A stretch of 64,000 nucleotides of DNA from assembly GCF_000378125.1 (NCBI RefSeq), contig NZ_KB899241.1, positions 781,652 to 845,651 on the forward strand. The letters run 5' to 3'. A program made the translations under genes and the position numbers. This document shows, piece by piece, positions 19,754 through 28,867 of the stretch. The notes below the pieces were generated by a model that ran no database searches, was not told the origin of the DNA, and saw only the letters and a list, made by a program, of their open reading frames with translations. Source of the stretch: Rudaea cellulosilytica DSM 22992 (GTDB lineage Bacteria; Pseudomonadota; Gammaproteobacteria; Xanthomonadales; Rhodanobacteraceae). Every line of letters starts with the position of its first letter. Within the stretch, counting starts at the first letter, position 1.

Positions 19754-21973
19754 ATGTGGCGTGATCACACCAATCTTTCCAGCGTCGTCGAGGAACTGAC
19801 CCGCATCGTTCCCCTCGAACATGAGAAGGCCGGCGCGAACCGACGTGCGTTTCTCAAGGCCGGTGCGGCCGCGTCGGCAGGTCTCGTCGTTGCGTGCTTC
19901 ATGCCGCTCGGCATGCGCAGGGCGTTCGCCGAGGATGTGGCGAAAAAACCAGCACAGATTCCGCCAAACGCCTTCGTGCGCATTGCGCCCGACAACAGCG
20001 TGACTGTGCTGCTCAAGCATTCGGAAATGGGCCAGGGCGTGTGGACCTCGATTCCGATGGTCATCGCCGATGAACTCGATTGCGATTGGTCGAAAGTGAA
20101 AGTCGAGCATGCGCCGGCCGCACCCGAGTACAAGCACACCGTATTCGGCATGCAGATGACCGGCGGCTCGACCAGCACCTGGGAATCGTTCGCGCAGCTG
20201 CGCGAGGCCGGCGCGACGGCGCGTGCGCTGTTGATCGCCGCCGCGGCGAAGAAATGGAATCTAGCCAGCGCCACCGATTGCCGCACCGAAAACGGCTATG
20301 TCATCTGCGCCGACAAGAAGGCGAGCTATGGCGAGCTGGCCGAGGCGGCAGCAAAGCTGCCGATGCCGACCAATGTCGCCCTGAAGAAGCCCGAGGAATT
20401 TCGCCTGATCGGCAAGCCGACCAAGCGCCTCGACAGCAAGGCCAAGGTTACCGGCACGGCCGAATTCGGCATCGACGTGAAGCGGCCGAACATGCTGATC
20501 GCCACTGTCGCGCGCGGACCCGTGTTTGGCGCGAAGGTGAAATCGTTCGACGCGACGAAGGCGAAGGCCGTGACCGGCGTCGTCGACGTCGTGCAGGTGC
20601 CGAGCGGCGTCGCCGTGCTCGGCAAGCATTTCTGGGCAGCGAAACAGGGCCGCGATGCGCTCGTCATCGATTGGGACCTCGGCGATGGCGCGAAGATCTC
20701 GACCGAGGGCCTGCGCGCCGACTATCGCAAGCTCGCGCAGACGAAAGGTGCCGTCGCGAAGACCGCGGGCGACGTCGATGTCGCGTTGAAGAGTGGCAAG
20801 GTCATCGAGGCCGAGTACGAAGTGCCGTTCCTCGCGCATGCGCCGATGGAACCGGAAAACTGCACGGTAGAAATCGGCAAGGATGGCGCGGACATCTGGA
20901 CCGGCACGCAATTCCAGACGCTGGACCAAGGTTTGTCCGCACAGATTCTCGGCTTGAAACCCGAGCAGGTGCGCGTGCATACGACCTTCCTCGGCGGTGG
21001 CTTCGGCCGGCGCGCGAATCCGACCTGCGACTATGTTACCGAAGCGGTGCAGGTCGCCAAGGCCTCGGGCAAGACGGTCAAGGTCGTGTGGACACGCGAG
21101 GACGACATCCATGGCGGCTACTACCGGCCGATGTGGTTGTCGCGCGTGCGCGCGACGCTGGCCAAAGACGGCAAGCCCGCGGCGTGGGCACAGACGATCG
21201 TCGGCCAGTCGATCATTGCCGGGACGCCGTTCGCGAGCGCGATGATCAAGGATGGCGTCGATGCGACCAGCGTCGAAGGCGCTGCCGATTCGCCGTATCT
21301 CGAGTCGGTGCCGGCGCATCGCGTCGACCTGCATTCGCCGACGAGTCCGATCTCAGTGCTGTGGTGGCGCTCGGTCGGGCATTCCAATACCGGTTTCGTC
21401 GTCGAGAGCTTTGTCGATGAGCTTGCGCATGCGGCGAAGCAGGACCCGCTGAAGTATCGCCAGGCGCTGTTGCCCGAAAAATCGCGCGAACGCCTGGCGC
21501 TCGACCTTGCTGCCGAGAAGTTCGGTTGGGGCAAGCCGTTGCCGAAGGGCCATGCGGCGGGCATCGCCGTGCACCAGTCGTTCGGCAGTTATGTCGCGCA
21601 GATCGCGGAAGTGTCGGTGGCCGACAAGAAGATCACCGTGCATCGCGTCGTCTGCGCAATCGATTGCGGGCCGGTGGTCAATCCGCTCACGGTCGAAGCG
21701 CAGATGCAGTCGGGCATCGCCTTCGGTCTCAGCGCGGCGCTGCACAGCGAACTGACCTTCAAGGACGGCAAAGTGGAGCAGTCGAACTTCCACAACTACC
21801 TCGTGCTGCGCTCGAACGAGATGCCGAAGGTCGAAGTGCACATCGTGCCGAGCACCGACAAGATGGGCGGCGTCGGCGAACCCGGCACCCCGCCGATCGC
21901 ACCAGCGGTGGCGAACGCCGTGTTCGCCGCGACGGGCAAGCGCCTGCGCAAGCTGCCCTTGAAGCTCGCGTAA
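19754..21973 (+). CDS. iorB: Molybdopterin-binding subunit of xanthine dehydrogenase family (IorB-like), Tat-exported
   Basis: About 739 residues. A twin-arginine signal, NRRAFLKAGAAASAG, begins near residue 30, so the enzyme should be exported to the periplasm. Cofactor-binding segments include TFLGGGFGRRANPTCDYV and the C-terminal GGVGEPGTPPIAPAVANAV, which contains the catalytic Glu of the family. I chose ATG 19754, which has GAGGTG a few bases upstream, over ATG 19742. Substrate (aldehyde or N-heterocycle) cannot be told. A strong bidirectional terminator follows. Confidence 0.93.
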   Translation: MWRDHTNLSSVVEELTRIVPLEHEKAGANRRAFLKAGAAASAGLVVACFMPLGMRRAFAEDVAKKPAQIPPNAFVRIAPDNSVTVLLKHSEMGQGVWTSIPMVIADELDCDWSKVKVEHAPAAPEYKHTVFGMQMTGGSTSTWESFAQLREAGATARALLIAAAAKKWNLASATDCRTENGYVICADKKASYGELAEAAAKLPMPTNVALKKPEEFRLIGKPTKRLDSKAKVTGTAEFGIDVKRPNMLIATVARGPVFGAKVKSFDATKAKAVTGVVDVVQVPSGVAVLGKHFWAAKQGRDALVIDWDLGDGAKISTEGLRADYRKLAQTKGAVAKTAGDVDVALKSGKVIEAEYEVPFLAHAPMEPENCTVEIGKDGADIWTGTQFQTLDQGLSAQILGLKPEQVRVHTTFLGGGFGRRANPTCDYVTEAVQVAKASGKTVKVVWTREDDIHGGYYRPMWLSRVRATLAKDGKPAAWAQTIVGQSIIAGTPFASAMIKDGVDATSVEGAADSPYLESVPAHRVDLHSPTSPISVLWWRSVGHSNTGFVVESFVDELAHAAKQDPLKYRQALLPEKSRERLALDLAAEKFGWGKPLPKGHAAGIAVHQSFGSYVAQIAEVSVADKKITVHRVVCAIDCGPVVNPLTVEAQMQSGIAFGLSAALHSELTFKDGKVEQSNFHNYLVLRSNEMPKVEVHIVPSTDKMGGVGEPGTPPIAPAVANAVFAATGKRLRKLPLKLA

Positions 21974-21984
21974 AAAATGCACAG

Positions 21985-22021
21985 CGAAAAAAGCGCGACT
22001 CGTTCGAGCCGCGCTTTTTTT
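21985..22021. terminator. Bidirectional rho-independent terminator
   Basis: GCGCG-A-CTCG-TT-CGAG-C-CGCGC forms a stem with one mismatch, flanked by AAAAAA on the left and TTTTTTT on the right. It lies between the convergent iorB and aceA genes and serves both strands. Confidence 0.9.
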
Positions 22022-22043
22022 GTTTCGCCCGCACGCGTTAGCG

Positions 22044-23339
22044 TTACGCCGCCTTCTCGCCGTGGAACTGCTCTTCTTCGGTCGAGCCCTTGAGCGCGGT
22101 CGTCGACGACTGGCCCTGTTGGATCGTCTGCGTGACCTGATCGAAGTAGCCGGTGCCGACTTCGCGCTGGTGCTTGACTGCGGTGAAGCCCTTGTCCGCG
22201 GCGGCGAACTCGGCTTCCTGCAGTTCGACGAAGGCGCTCATCTGGCGACGCGCGTAGCCGTGCGCGAGGTTGAACATCGAATAGTTCAGCGCATGGAAGC
22301 CGGCCAGCGTGATGAACTGGAACTTGTAGCCGTAGCTGGCGATTTCCTTCTGAAACTTGGCGATCGTCGCGTCGTCCAGGTTCTTCTTCCAGTTGAACGA
22401 CGGCGAGCAGTTGTAGGCGAGCAGCTTGCCCGGAAACTTCGCGTGGATCGCATCGGCGAACGCCTTGGCGAAGGCGAGATCGGGCTTGCCGGTTTCGCAC
22501 CAGACGAGGTCCGCGTACGGCGCATAGGCGAGGCCGCGCGAGATCGCCTGGTCGAGGCCGTTCCTGGTCTTGTAGAAACCTTCGACCGTGCGCTCGCCGA
22601 CGACGAAAGGCTTGTCGTTCGCGTCGACGTCGCTGGTGAGCAGATCGGCGGCTTCAGCGTCGGTGCGCGCGACGAGCAGCGTCGGCACGCCGAGCACGTC
22701 GGCGGCAAGGCGCGCCGCATTGAGCTTCTCGACCGCTTCGCGCGTCGGCACGAGCACCTTGCCGCCCATGTGACCGCACTTCTTCACCGAGGCGAGCTGG
22801 TCCTCGAAGTGCACGCCCGCGGCGCCGGCTTCGATCATCGCCTTCATCAGTTCGAATGCGTTGAGCACGCCGCCGAAACCGGCTTCAGCATCGGCCACGA
22901 TCGGCTGCAGGAAGTCGATCGAGTCGTCGCCCTCGGCGTGATAGAGCTGGTCGGCGCGCAGCAACGCGTTATTGATCCGCTTGACCACCGCCGGCACCGA
23001 GTCGGCCGGATACAGTGACTGGTCCGGATACATCTGGCCGGCAAGGTTTGCGTCGGCCGCGACCTGCCAACCGGACAGATAGATCGCCTTGAGCCCTGCC
23101 TTGACCTGCTGCATGGCCTGGTTGCCGGTCAGCGCGCCGAGCGCGTTGACGAAGTCGTCGGTGTGCAGCGACTTCCACAGCTTCTCCGCACCGAGGCGCG
23201 CGAGCGAGTGTTCGACGTGCACGGTGCCGCGCAGGCGCACGACGTCCTCAGCCGTGTAGTTGCGCTTGATGCCGGCCCAGCGTGGGTTGTTGGTCCAGTC
23301 CAGCTTGATCTGTTCGGCGGTAGGGAGACTCGGTTTCAT
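22044..23339 (-). CDS. aceA: Isocitrate lyase
   Basis: 431 residues, normal bacterial length. The catalytic signature [14 protein letters not shown] is intact, as are the substrate-binding NCSPSFNW and WCETGKPD. It cleaves isocitrate to succinate and glyoxylate in the glyoxylate shunt. ATG 23339 has AGGA about eight bases upstream. No malate synthase or isocitrate dehydrogenase kinase is adjacent. A small unknown gene lies upstream on the same strand, and a LysR regulator is divergent beyond it. Confidence 0.97.
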   Translation of the reverse strand: MKPSLPTAEQIKLDWTNNPRWAGIKRNYTAEDVVRLRGTVHVEHSLARLGAEKLWKSLHTDDFVNALGALTGNQAMQQVKAGLKAIYLSGWQVAADANLAGQMYPDQSLYPADSVPAVVKRINNALLRADQLYHAEGDDSIDFLQPIVADAEAGFGGVLNAFELMKAMIEAGAAGVHFEDQLASVKKCGHMGGKVLVPTREAVEKLNAARLAADVLGVPTLLVARTDAEAADLLTSDVDANDKPFVVGERTVEGFYKTRNGLDQAISRGLAYAPYADLVWCETGKPDLAFAKAFADAIHAKFPGKLLAYNCSPSFNWKKNLDDATIAKFQKEIASYGYKFQFITLAGFHALNYSMFNLAHGYARRQMSAFVELQEAEFAAADKGFTAVKHQREVGTGYFDQVTQTIQQGQSSTTALKGSTEEEQFHGEKAA

Positions 23340-23407
23340 GATGGATCCTGCATTGGTGAGGTCGGGGTAGGAGATAGGCGGTGTCTTTCGTATGACTTGC
23401 CGCAAAG

Positions 23408-23752
23408 TCAGGGCAGTCGGTGTTTCGCGTAGATCGTCTCGGCCACCTCACGCGAGGCGCGCAGCAGCCGCGCGAGTCCTGAGGTTCCGTTGGCGGGTGC
23501 AACGCGTTCCTGCACGCTGAGGATCGCGTCGTCGAACAGGGCGTAGTCGATCGGCGAGCCGTCGGCGAGCGCGATCGCTTCGTCGCCCAGCCAGCGGCTC
23601 AGCTGTGTCTGCGCGGCGAGCGCGACCGATTGCGGCCCGTCGATCAGCGCGCGCACGCAACGGTCGACGCAGGCGGCGAAGTCCGAACGCGTCGCCGGTG
23701 CGCCGGCGGTGGCGATTCGACTGTCCAAGCTCATCATTGCGCTGCAAGCCAT
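23408..23752 (-). CDS. Small protein of unknown function upstream of aceA
   Basis: 114 residues, no recognised domain. It is largely helical by composition ([29 protein letters not shown]), lacks a signal peptide, and contains a tryptophan-bearing [12 protein letters not shown] stretch. It ends 68 bp before the aceA start and lies downstream of the palindromic LysR-aceA control region, so it is probably the first gene of the aceA transcript. A later Met (SLDSRIAT context) could be the true start. Confidence 0.65.
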   Translation of the reverse strand: MACSAMMSLDSRIATAGAPATRSDFAACVDRCVRALIDGPQSVALAAQTQLSRWLGDEAIALADGSPIDYALFDDAILSVQERVAPANGTSGLARLLRASREVAETIYAKHRLP

Positions 23753-23804
23753 GTTCTGCTCCGGTCAACTTTGTTGCGTAGCAGCACCCTAGGCCTGATC
23801 CATC

Positions 23805-23853
23805 TATTTGACAAATCAAATGTTTCAACGTAATAATTTGAAATTGTCAAATA
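23805..23853. promoter_or_regulatory. Nested palindromes between LysR gene and aceA transcript
   Basis: An outer 10-bp inverted repeat, TATTTGACAA (23805-23814) and TTGTCAAATA (23844-23853), encloses an inner one, TTTCAA (23823-23828) and TTGAAA (23838-23843). The stretch is AT-rich against a GC-rich background and lies just upstream of both divergent genes. LysR tetramers typically bind such spaced dyads. This is the likely operator/promoter for both directions. Confidence 0.7.
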
Positions 23854-23880
23854 ATCTATATCTCATTGATTTACAGACTA

Positions 23881-24930
23881 ATGACGCCCAGTAATCCAGG
23901 CACGAAAGGGACCAAAACCGCGGTTCGAGGACGTCGTCCGAGCAAGCCTCGAGCAGCACCCAGGCGCGGCGCGGACGCCGAACCGGCACGGTTCTACTAC
24001 AAGGGCAGCCGCCTCAAGCAGCTGCGCGCGTTCTGCTACGCGGTCAAGTTCGGCACAGTCGTGCGCGCGGCGGAATCGCTGTTCTTGTCGCCGTCCTCGG
24101 TCAGCCTGCAGCTGTCCGCGCTCGAATCGGACTTCGGCGCGCGCCTGCTCGAGCGCACGCGTCCGCGCCTCGCGTTGACCGCCGACGGCCAGTTGCTCTA
24201 CGACCTCGCCCGGCCGCTGGTCGAAGGCATGGAGAACCTCGACCACCAATTCCGCAACCGCCGCACCGGCGAGCCCACGCGCGAAATCCACATCGCCTGC
24301 GGCAATTCGACGATCCAGTACCTGCTGCCCGAGCTGGTGCGCACTTATCGCGAGAGATTTCCCGACGTGCGCCTCGAGCTCGCCAACGTCACCGGCATCG
24401 ATGGTCTTGCCTTGCTGCGTTCGGACAAAGTCGACTTCGCCGTCGGCTCGATGCTCGACGTGCCGCACGATCTCGAATACGAACCGGTGCGCTGGTTCGA
24501 TCCGATGCTGATCGTGCCGCATGGCCATCCGCTTGCGGACAAGCCGGACATTTCGCTCGAGGACATTTCGCCTTATGGGCTGATTCTGCCGCCACAGCGT
24601 CTGACGACGTACCGCATGGTCGACCTCGTGTTCCAGCGCAGCAAGGTGCCTTATCACGTTGCGATCGAGGTCGGTGGCTGGGAGGTGATCAAGCAGTACG
24701 TCGGCATGGGTCAGGGCATCTCGATCGTCACTGGCATCTGCATCACGCCGGGCGATGAGGAACGCCTCGTTGCGCGCAATATGCGGCGCTACTTCCCGCA
24801 ACGCAGTTACGGCGTGGTGATGCGCAAGGGCAAATATCTTTCCGAGCAATCGCGCGCGTTCATCGACCTGATCAAACCCGACCTGTTCGGCCGCCGCGAC
24901 TATTACGACTCCGGCCATTCGGAGCGCTGA
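23881..24930 (+). CDS. LysR family transcriptional regulator
   Basis: About 349 residues. A basic, unusual N-terminal extension of some 45 residues (PSNPGTKGTKTAVRGRRPSK) precedes the winged helix-turn-helix (LKQLRAFCYAVKFGTVVRAA ... SPSSVSLQLSALE). The effector domain follows (EIHIACGNSTIQYLLPELV). The pattern of the effector domain resembles CysB-like regulators. Divergent from the aceA transcript with palindromes between, it likely controls the glyoxylate shunt (inference). Start uncertain: ATG 23881 is used; TTG 23866 is in frame; no clear Shine-Dalgarno for either. Confidence 0.88.
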   Translation: MTPSNPGTKGTKTAVRGRRPSKPRAAPRRGADAEPARFYYKGSRLKQLRAFCYAVKFGTVVRAAESLFLSPSSVSLQLSALESDFGARLLERTRPRLALTADGQLLYDLARPLVEGMENLDHQFRNRRTGEPTREIHIACGNSTIQYLLPELVRTYRERFPDVRLELANVTGIDGLALLRSDKVDFAVGSMLDVPHDLEYEPVRWFDPMLIVPHGHPLADKPDISLEDISPYGLILPPQRLTTYRMVDLVFQRSKVPYHVAIEVGGWEVIKQYVGMGQGISIVTGICITPGDEERLVARNMRRYFPQRSYGVVMRKGKYLSEQSRAFIDLIKPDLFGRRDYYDSGHSER

Positions 24931-25028
24931 GGGGCAACTATGGAGAAAAGGTGAAACCGCCGCGGCGCTGTTTCCCGAGTGGCTATCGCGCGCTATCGTG
25001 GGCGTCGTTTTCCCACCTGTACGATCCG

Positions 25029-26519
25029 ATGCGTCTGGGTTTGTGGCATCGCCTGTTCCTCGCCTTCGCCGTGCTCAGCGTGGCGATCATCGCCGGTTTC
25101 GTTGCCTGGCAACAGCGCAGTTTCCGCCAGGGTTTCTCGAACTATCTCAACGAGATTTCCGTGCAACGGCTGCAGTCCGCCGCGGAACGCCTCGCCGAGG
25201 TCTACGCAGAACGCGGCGGTTCCTGGGAATTCCTGCGCGGCGACGGACATGCGTTCGATGCCTACGTCGACCCGTTTCGGCTGAAGCGCAAGGCCTTTGC
25301 CGAAGAGCCGCTGCGTCGCCCCGGCGATGCACCGGGCGAGCGCGGCATGCCGCCACCCGAGCCTCCTCCCGACGCAGAGGCCAAGCCGCCGTCCGACACG
25401 CCGCCACCGCGCGGTGGCCCGTCGAGTCGCGTCCTGCTGGTCGATGCCGCGGGCGCGAGCATTGTCGGCGACGCGCGTATCGCCGGCGAACAGGATCTGC
25501 TGCGCGTGACGATCCAATCCGGCGGAAAGGAGGTCGGCAGCCTGCTGACGCGAAAAGTCCCGCCGCGCGCGTTCGGCGGTCCCGATCTCGCCTTCGCGCT
25601 CGCTCAGCGGCGTGCCGCCATCGTCGCCGGTGCCGTGGCCCTGCTCGTCGGGCTCGGCTTCGCCTTCGCCCTCGCACGCTGGCTGCTGGCGCCGGTGCGG
25701 GCGCTGACCGCGGGCATGCACGCGCTCACCGCCGGCGACTACGCGCGCCGTGTCGCCGCGAGCGGCAGTGCGGAACTCGGCGCGCTCGCGCGTGATTTCA
25801 ACCGGCTCGCACAGACACTCGAGGCGCACCGCGATGCACGGCGACGCTGGGGCGCCGATATCGCCCACGAGCTGCGCACACCGCTGAGCGTCCTGCGCGG
25901 AGAGATATCGGCACTGCAGGACGGCGTGCGTGCACCGACGCCGGCCGCGTTCGATTCGCTCGCGGCCGAGGGCGAACGCCTGTCGGGATTGATCGAGGAC
26001 TTGTACCAGCTCGCGCTCGCCGACGCAGGCGCGCTCGAGTACCGTTTCGAGACGCTCGATCTCGCCGAGGTCGTGCGCGACGCGGCGCAGTTGCAGAAGC
26101 GCGCCTGCGCGGACGCCGGCCTCGCATTGGAGCTGAACCTGCCGGGCGATGCGCCGACCGTGCGCGGCGACGCACGACGTCTTGGTCAATTGCTCGACAA
26201 CCTGATCGTCAATGCGCGCCGTTACACCGACGCGCCGGGACGCGTCAGCATCGAGCTGGCGCGCATGCAGGACTCGATACGCCTCACCCTCGACGACACC
26301 CCCCCTGGCGTGCCCGCCGAATCGCTGCCGTTGCTTTTCGAGCGCCTCTACCGCGTCGACCACTCGCGTGCGCGCAACAGTGGCGGCGCGGGTCTGGGTC
26401 TGGCGATCTGCCGAGCCATCGTCGAGGCGCACGGCGGTAAGATTCGTGCCGAAGCCTCGCCGCTCGGCGGTCTGCGCATCCTCATCGATCTGCCACACGC
26501 TACGGAGACACTCGCATGA
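25029..26519 (+). CDS. baeS: Envelope-stress sensor histidine kinase, BaeS-like
   Basis: About 496 residues. TM1 (LFLAFAVLSVAIIAGFVAW) is followed by a periplasmic domain carrying a proline-rich segment (MPPPEPPPDAEAKPPSDTPP), TM2 at LALAQRRAAIVAGAVALL-type sequence, a HAMP domain, the phosphoacceptor His280 in DIAHELRTPL, and a HATPase domain (GLGLAICRAIVEAHGG). Similarity to E. coli BaeS extends over the whole length. The gene overlaps baeR by ATGA. A GTG at 24951 with a GGAG-like site would add 26 residues. No efflux pump genes are adjacent. Confidence 0.9.
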   Translation: MRLGLWHRLFLAFAVLSVAIIAGFVAWQQRSFRQGFSNYLNEISVQRLQSAAERLAEVYAERGGSWEFLRGDGHAFDAYVDPFRLKRKAFAEEPLRRPGDAPGERGMPPPEPPPDAEAKPPSDTPPPRGGPSSRVLLVDAAGASIVGDARIAGEQDLLRVTIQSGGKEVGSLLTRKVPPRAFGGPDLAFALAQRRAAIVAGAVALLVGLGFAFALARWLLAPVRALTAGMHALTAGDYARRVAASGSAELGALARDFNRLAQTLEAHRDARRRWGADIAHELRTPLSVLRGEISALQDGVRAPTPAAFDSLAAEGERLSGLIEDLYQLALADAGALEYRFETLDLAEVVRDAAQLQKRACADAGLALELNLPGDAPTVRGDARRLGQLLDNLIVNARRYTDAPGRVSIELARMQDSIRLTLDDTPPGVPAESLPLLFERLYRVDHSRARNSGGAGLGLAICRAIVEAHGGKIRAEASPLGGLRILIDLPHATETLA

Positions 26520-27265
26520 CGATCAGCGCGAACGAATCCGCGGGGCGCGATCCGGTCAAACCCGACAGCGCCAAGCACGTCCTCGTGGTCGAGGACGAGC
26601 CGAAGATCGGCGCATTGCTGCGCGACTATCTGGCCGCTTCGGCATTCCGTGTCAGCCTGCGCGAGAGCGGTACGGGTACGATCGAATGGATCCGCGAGCA
26701 CGCGCCCGATGCGGTCGTGCTTGATTTGATGCTGCCCGGGACCGACGGCCTCGAGATCTGCCGCACGCTGCGCGCGCTGCCCGACCCGCGCATCGCCAAC
26801 CTGCCGCTGCTGATGCTGACCGCGCGCGTCGAGGAAATCGACCGCCTGCTCGGCCTCGAACTCGGCGCGGACGACTACATCTGCAAGCCATTCAGTCCGC
26901 GCGAAGTCGTCGCGCGAGTCAGGGCTGTGTTGCGCCGCTCGGCAGCGGTCGAGCCGGGCAAACCACCCGCGGTCGAGCTCGACGAAGGACGCTTCGAAGC
27001 GCGCGTGCACGGCCACGCAGTCGCGCTGACGCCGGTCGAATTCCGCCTGTTGCGCAAGCTGTCAGCCCAGCCGGGCCGCGTCTACTCGCGCCAGCAGCTC
27101 ATGGATGCGCTGTACAGCGACCATCGCGTGGTCAGCGACCGCACCGTGGACAGCCACGTGAAGAACTTGCGGCGCAAGCTGGGCGAGGCCGGTGTCGATC
27201 CGATCGCGTCGATCTACGGCCTGGGCTACCGTTTCGAGTGGAACGAGGAAGTCCAGTCGAATTGA
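26516..27265 (+). CDS. baeR: OmpR-family response regulator, BaeR-like
   Basis: 249 residues. The receiver has the acidic pair E26/D27, phosphoacceptor Asp70 (VVLDLMLPGTDGLE) and Lys124 (YICKPFSPREVVARV). The C-terminal winged helix has LTPVEFRLLRKL and DRTVDSHVKNLRRKLG. These match E. coli BaeR closely. The ATG overlaps the kinase stop (ATGA). The order kinase-regulator matches E. coli baeSR. Confidence 0.93.
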   Translation: MTISANESAGRDPVKPDSAKHVLVVEDEPKIGALLRDYLAASAFRVSLRESGTGTIEWIREHAPDAVVLDLMLPGTDGLEICRTLRALPDPRIANLPLLMLTARVEEIDRLLGLELGADDYICKPFSPREVVARVRAVLRRSAAVEPGKPPAVELDEGRFEARVHGHAVALTPVEFRLLRKLSAQPGRVYSRQQLMDALYSDHRVVSDRTVDSHVKNLRRKLGEAGVDPIASIYGLGYRFEWNEEVQSN

Positions 27266-27293
27266 CCGGCAGGCATCACGCTATGCTTGCGCG

Positions 27294-28523
27294 ATGCTCA
27301 ACAAACTCTGGCTCGGATTCTTCTTCGCCGCCGCGCTAGCCGCGCTTGCGCGCTGGATCATCGGCGGTGACGCCGCCGTGTTCGCGGCGATGATCGCCGC
27401 GCTGTTCGACATGGCCAAGCTGTCGGTCGAAGTCGTCGTCCTGCTGTTCGGCACGCTGACTCTCTGGCTGGGTTTCCTGCGCATCGCCGAACAGGCCGGG
27501 CTGATCGATCTGCTCGCGCGTGCACTCGGTCCGTTGTTCGCACGGCTGATGCCGGAGGTGCCGCGCGGCCATCCGGCGATCGGACTGATCACGCTCAACT
27601 TCGCCGCAAACATGCTCGGCCTCGACAACGCGGCGACGCCGATGGGCCTGCGCGCGATGCGCGAGCTGCAGGCGTTGAATCCGCAGCCGACGACCGCGAG
27701 CAACGCGCAGATCCTGTTCCTCGTGCTGCATTCCTCCTCGCTCGTGCTGCTCCCGGTGACGATCTTCATGTACCGCGCGCAGCAGGGTGCGCACGATCCG
27801 ACCCTCGTGTTCCTGCCGATCCTGCTCGCCACCTGCGCTTCGGCCGTGACCGGCCTGCTCGCCGTCGCCTTTGTGCAAAAGCTCAAACTGTTCGATCGCG
27901 TCGTGCTCGCCTGGTTCGGCGGTTTCGCCGTGCTGATGGCCGCGTTCATCGCGTTGCTGGCGTCGATGAGCCCGGAAAAACTCGCGGCGTTTTCCTCGCT
28001 GCTCGGCAATCTGGCGATGTTCGCGATCATCCTTCTGTTCCTGATTGCCGGCGCAGTGAAGAAAGTGCCCGTCTACGAGAGCTTCATCGACGGTGCGAAA
28101 CAGGGCTTCGACACGGCCAAGGAAATCCTGCCGTATCTCGTCGCGATGCTCTGTGCGATCGGCGTACTGCGCGCGTCGGGCGCGCTGGATTTCCTGCTCG
28201 AAGGCATCCGCCTGGCCACGCAGGGCGTCGGCCTCGATACGCGCTTCGTCGATGCGCTGCCGACCGCGCTGGCCAAACCGTTTTCCGGCAGCGCCGCGCG
28301 CGCCCTGCTGATCGAGACGATGAAGACCCACGGCGTCGACAGTTTCCCCGCGCTCATCGCCGCGACCGTACAGGGCAGTACGGAGACGACGTTCTACGTG
28401 CTCGCCGTCTATTTCGGCGCGGTCGGCATCCGCCGCGCGCGTCACGCGGTGGGCTGTGCAATCGTCGCCGACCTTGCCGGCATCGTCGCCTCGATCCTGG
28501 TCGGATATTGGTTCTTCGGCTAG
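27294..28523 (+). CDS. Fused SpmA/SpmB-like nucleoside recognition (Gate) domain membrane protein
   Basis: 409 residues, strongly hydrophobic. The N-terminal half (ITLNFAANMLGLDNAATPMGLRAM) is like spore-maturation protein SpmA and the C-terminal half (PYLVAMLCAIGVLRASGALDF, VQGSTETTFYVLAVYFGAVG) like SpmB. Both carry the Gate domain of nucleoside transporter-type proteins. In spore formers the two are separate genes; the fusion occurs in Gram-negatives that do not sporulate, with unknown transport role. It starts 28 bp after baeR and may be in its operon. Confidence 0.88.
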   Translation: MLNKLWLGFFFAAALAALARWIIGGDAAVFAAMIAALFDMAKLSVEVVVLLFGTLTLWLGFLRIAEQAGLIDLLARALGPLFARLMPEVPRGHPAIGLITLNFAANMLGLDNAATPMGLRAMRELQALNPQPTTASNAQILFLVLHSSSLVLLPVTIFMYRAQQGAHDPTLVFLPILLATCASAVTGLLAVAFVQKLKLFDRVVLAWFGGFAVLMAAFIALLASMSPEKLAAFSSLLGNLAMFAIILLFLIAGAVKKVPVYESFIDGAKQGFDTAKEILPYLVAMLCAIGVLRASGALDFLLEGIRLATQGVGLDTRFVDALPTALAKPFSGSAARALLIETMKTHGVDSFPALIAATVQGSTETTFYVLAVYFGAVGIRRARHAVGCAIVADLAGIVASILVGYWFFG

Positions 28524-28528
28524 CGCGT

Positions 28529-28732
28529 TCAGCGCGTCGCCGGTCGACCGCCAAGCACGCGTGCGGGCAGGAGCAGCAGTGCGCGCAGGAATTCGAACAC
28601 GCCCTCGACCGCGATGCCGACGAGGCGGAACGGCAGCAGCAGCAGCCAGAAGATCGGATACAGGATCAGCGCGAGCAGCGCGATCGGCCAGCAGAACACG
28701 AACAGCAGCAGCCAGAGGATGAAAGTCAGCAT
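28529..28732 (-). CDS. Small hydrophobic membrane protein of unknown function
   Basis: 67 residues with one or two membrane segments rich in Leu, Trp and Phe (ILWLLLFVFCWPIALLALIL, YPIFWLLLLPF) and a short basic tail (GGRPATR). It is convergent with the SpmAB-like gene, whose stop is 6 bp away. No domain recognised. Confidence 0.65.
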   Translation of the reverse strand: MLTFILWLLLFVFCWPIALLALILYPIFWLLLLPFRLVGIAVEGVFEFLRALLLLPARVLGGRPATR

Positions 28733-28867
28733 CGTCGATCTCGGGATAGCCTGGAGGATGTGGCCAACGTAGGGTCACTCTACGCGGAGTCAAGCTCTTG
28801 GAGGAGTGCCCAATGGCATGGAAGCGGGAAGAATGCGACGAAACGCCCAGGGCGCCGACGAAACGGC

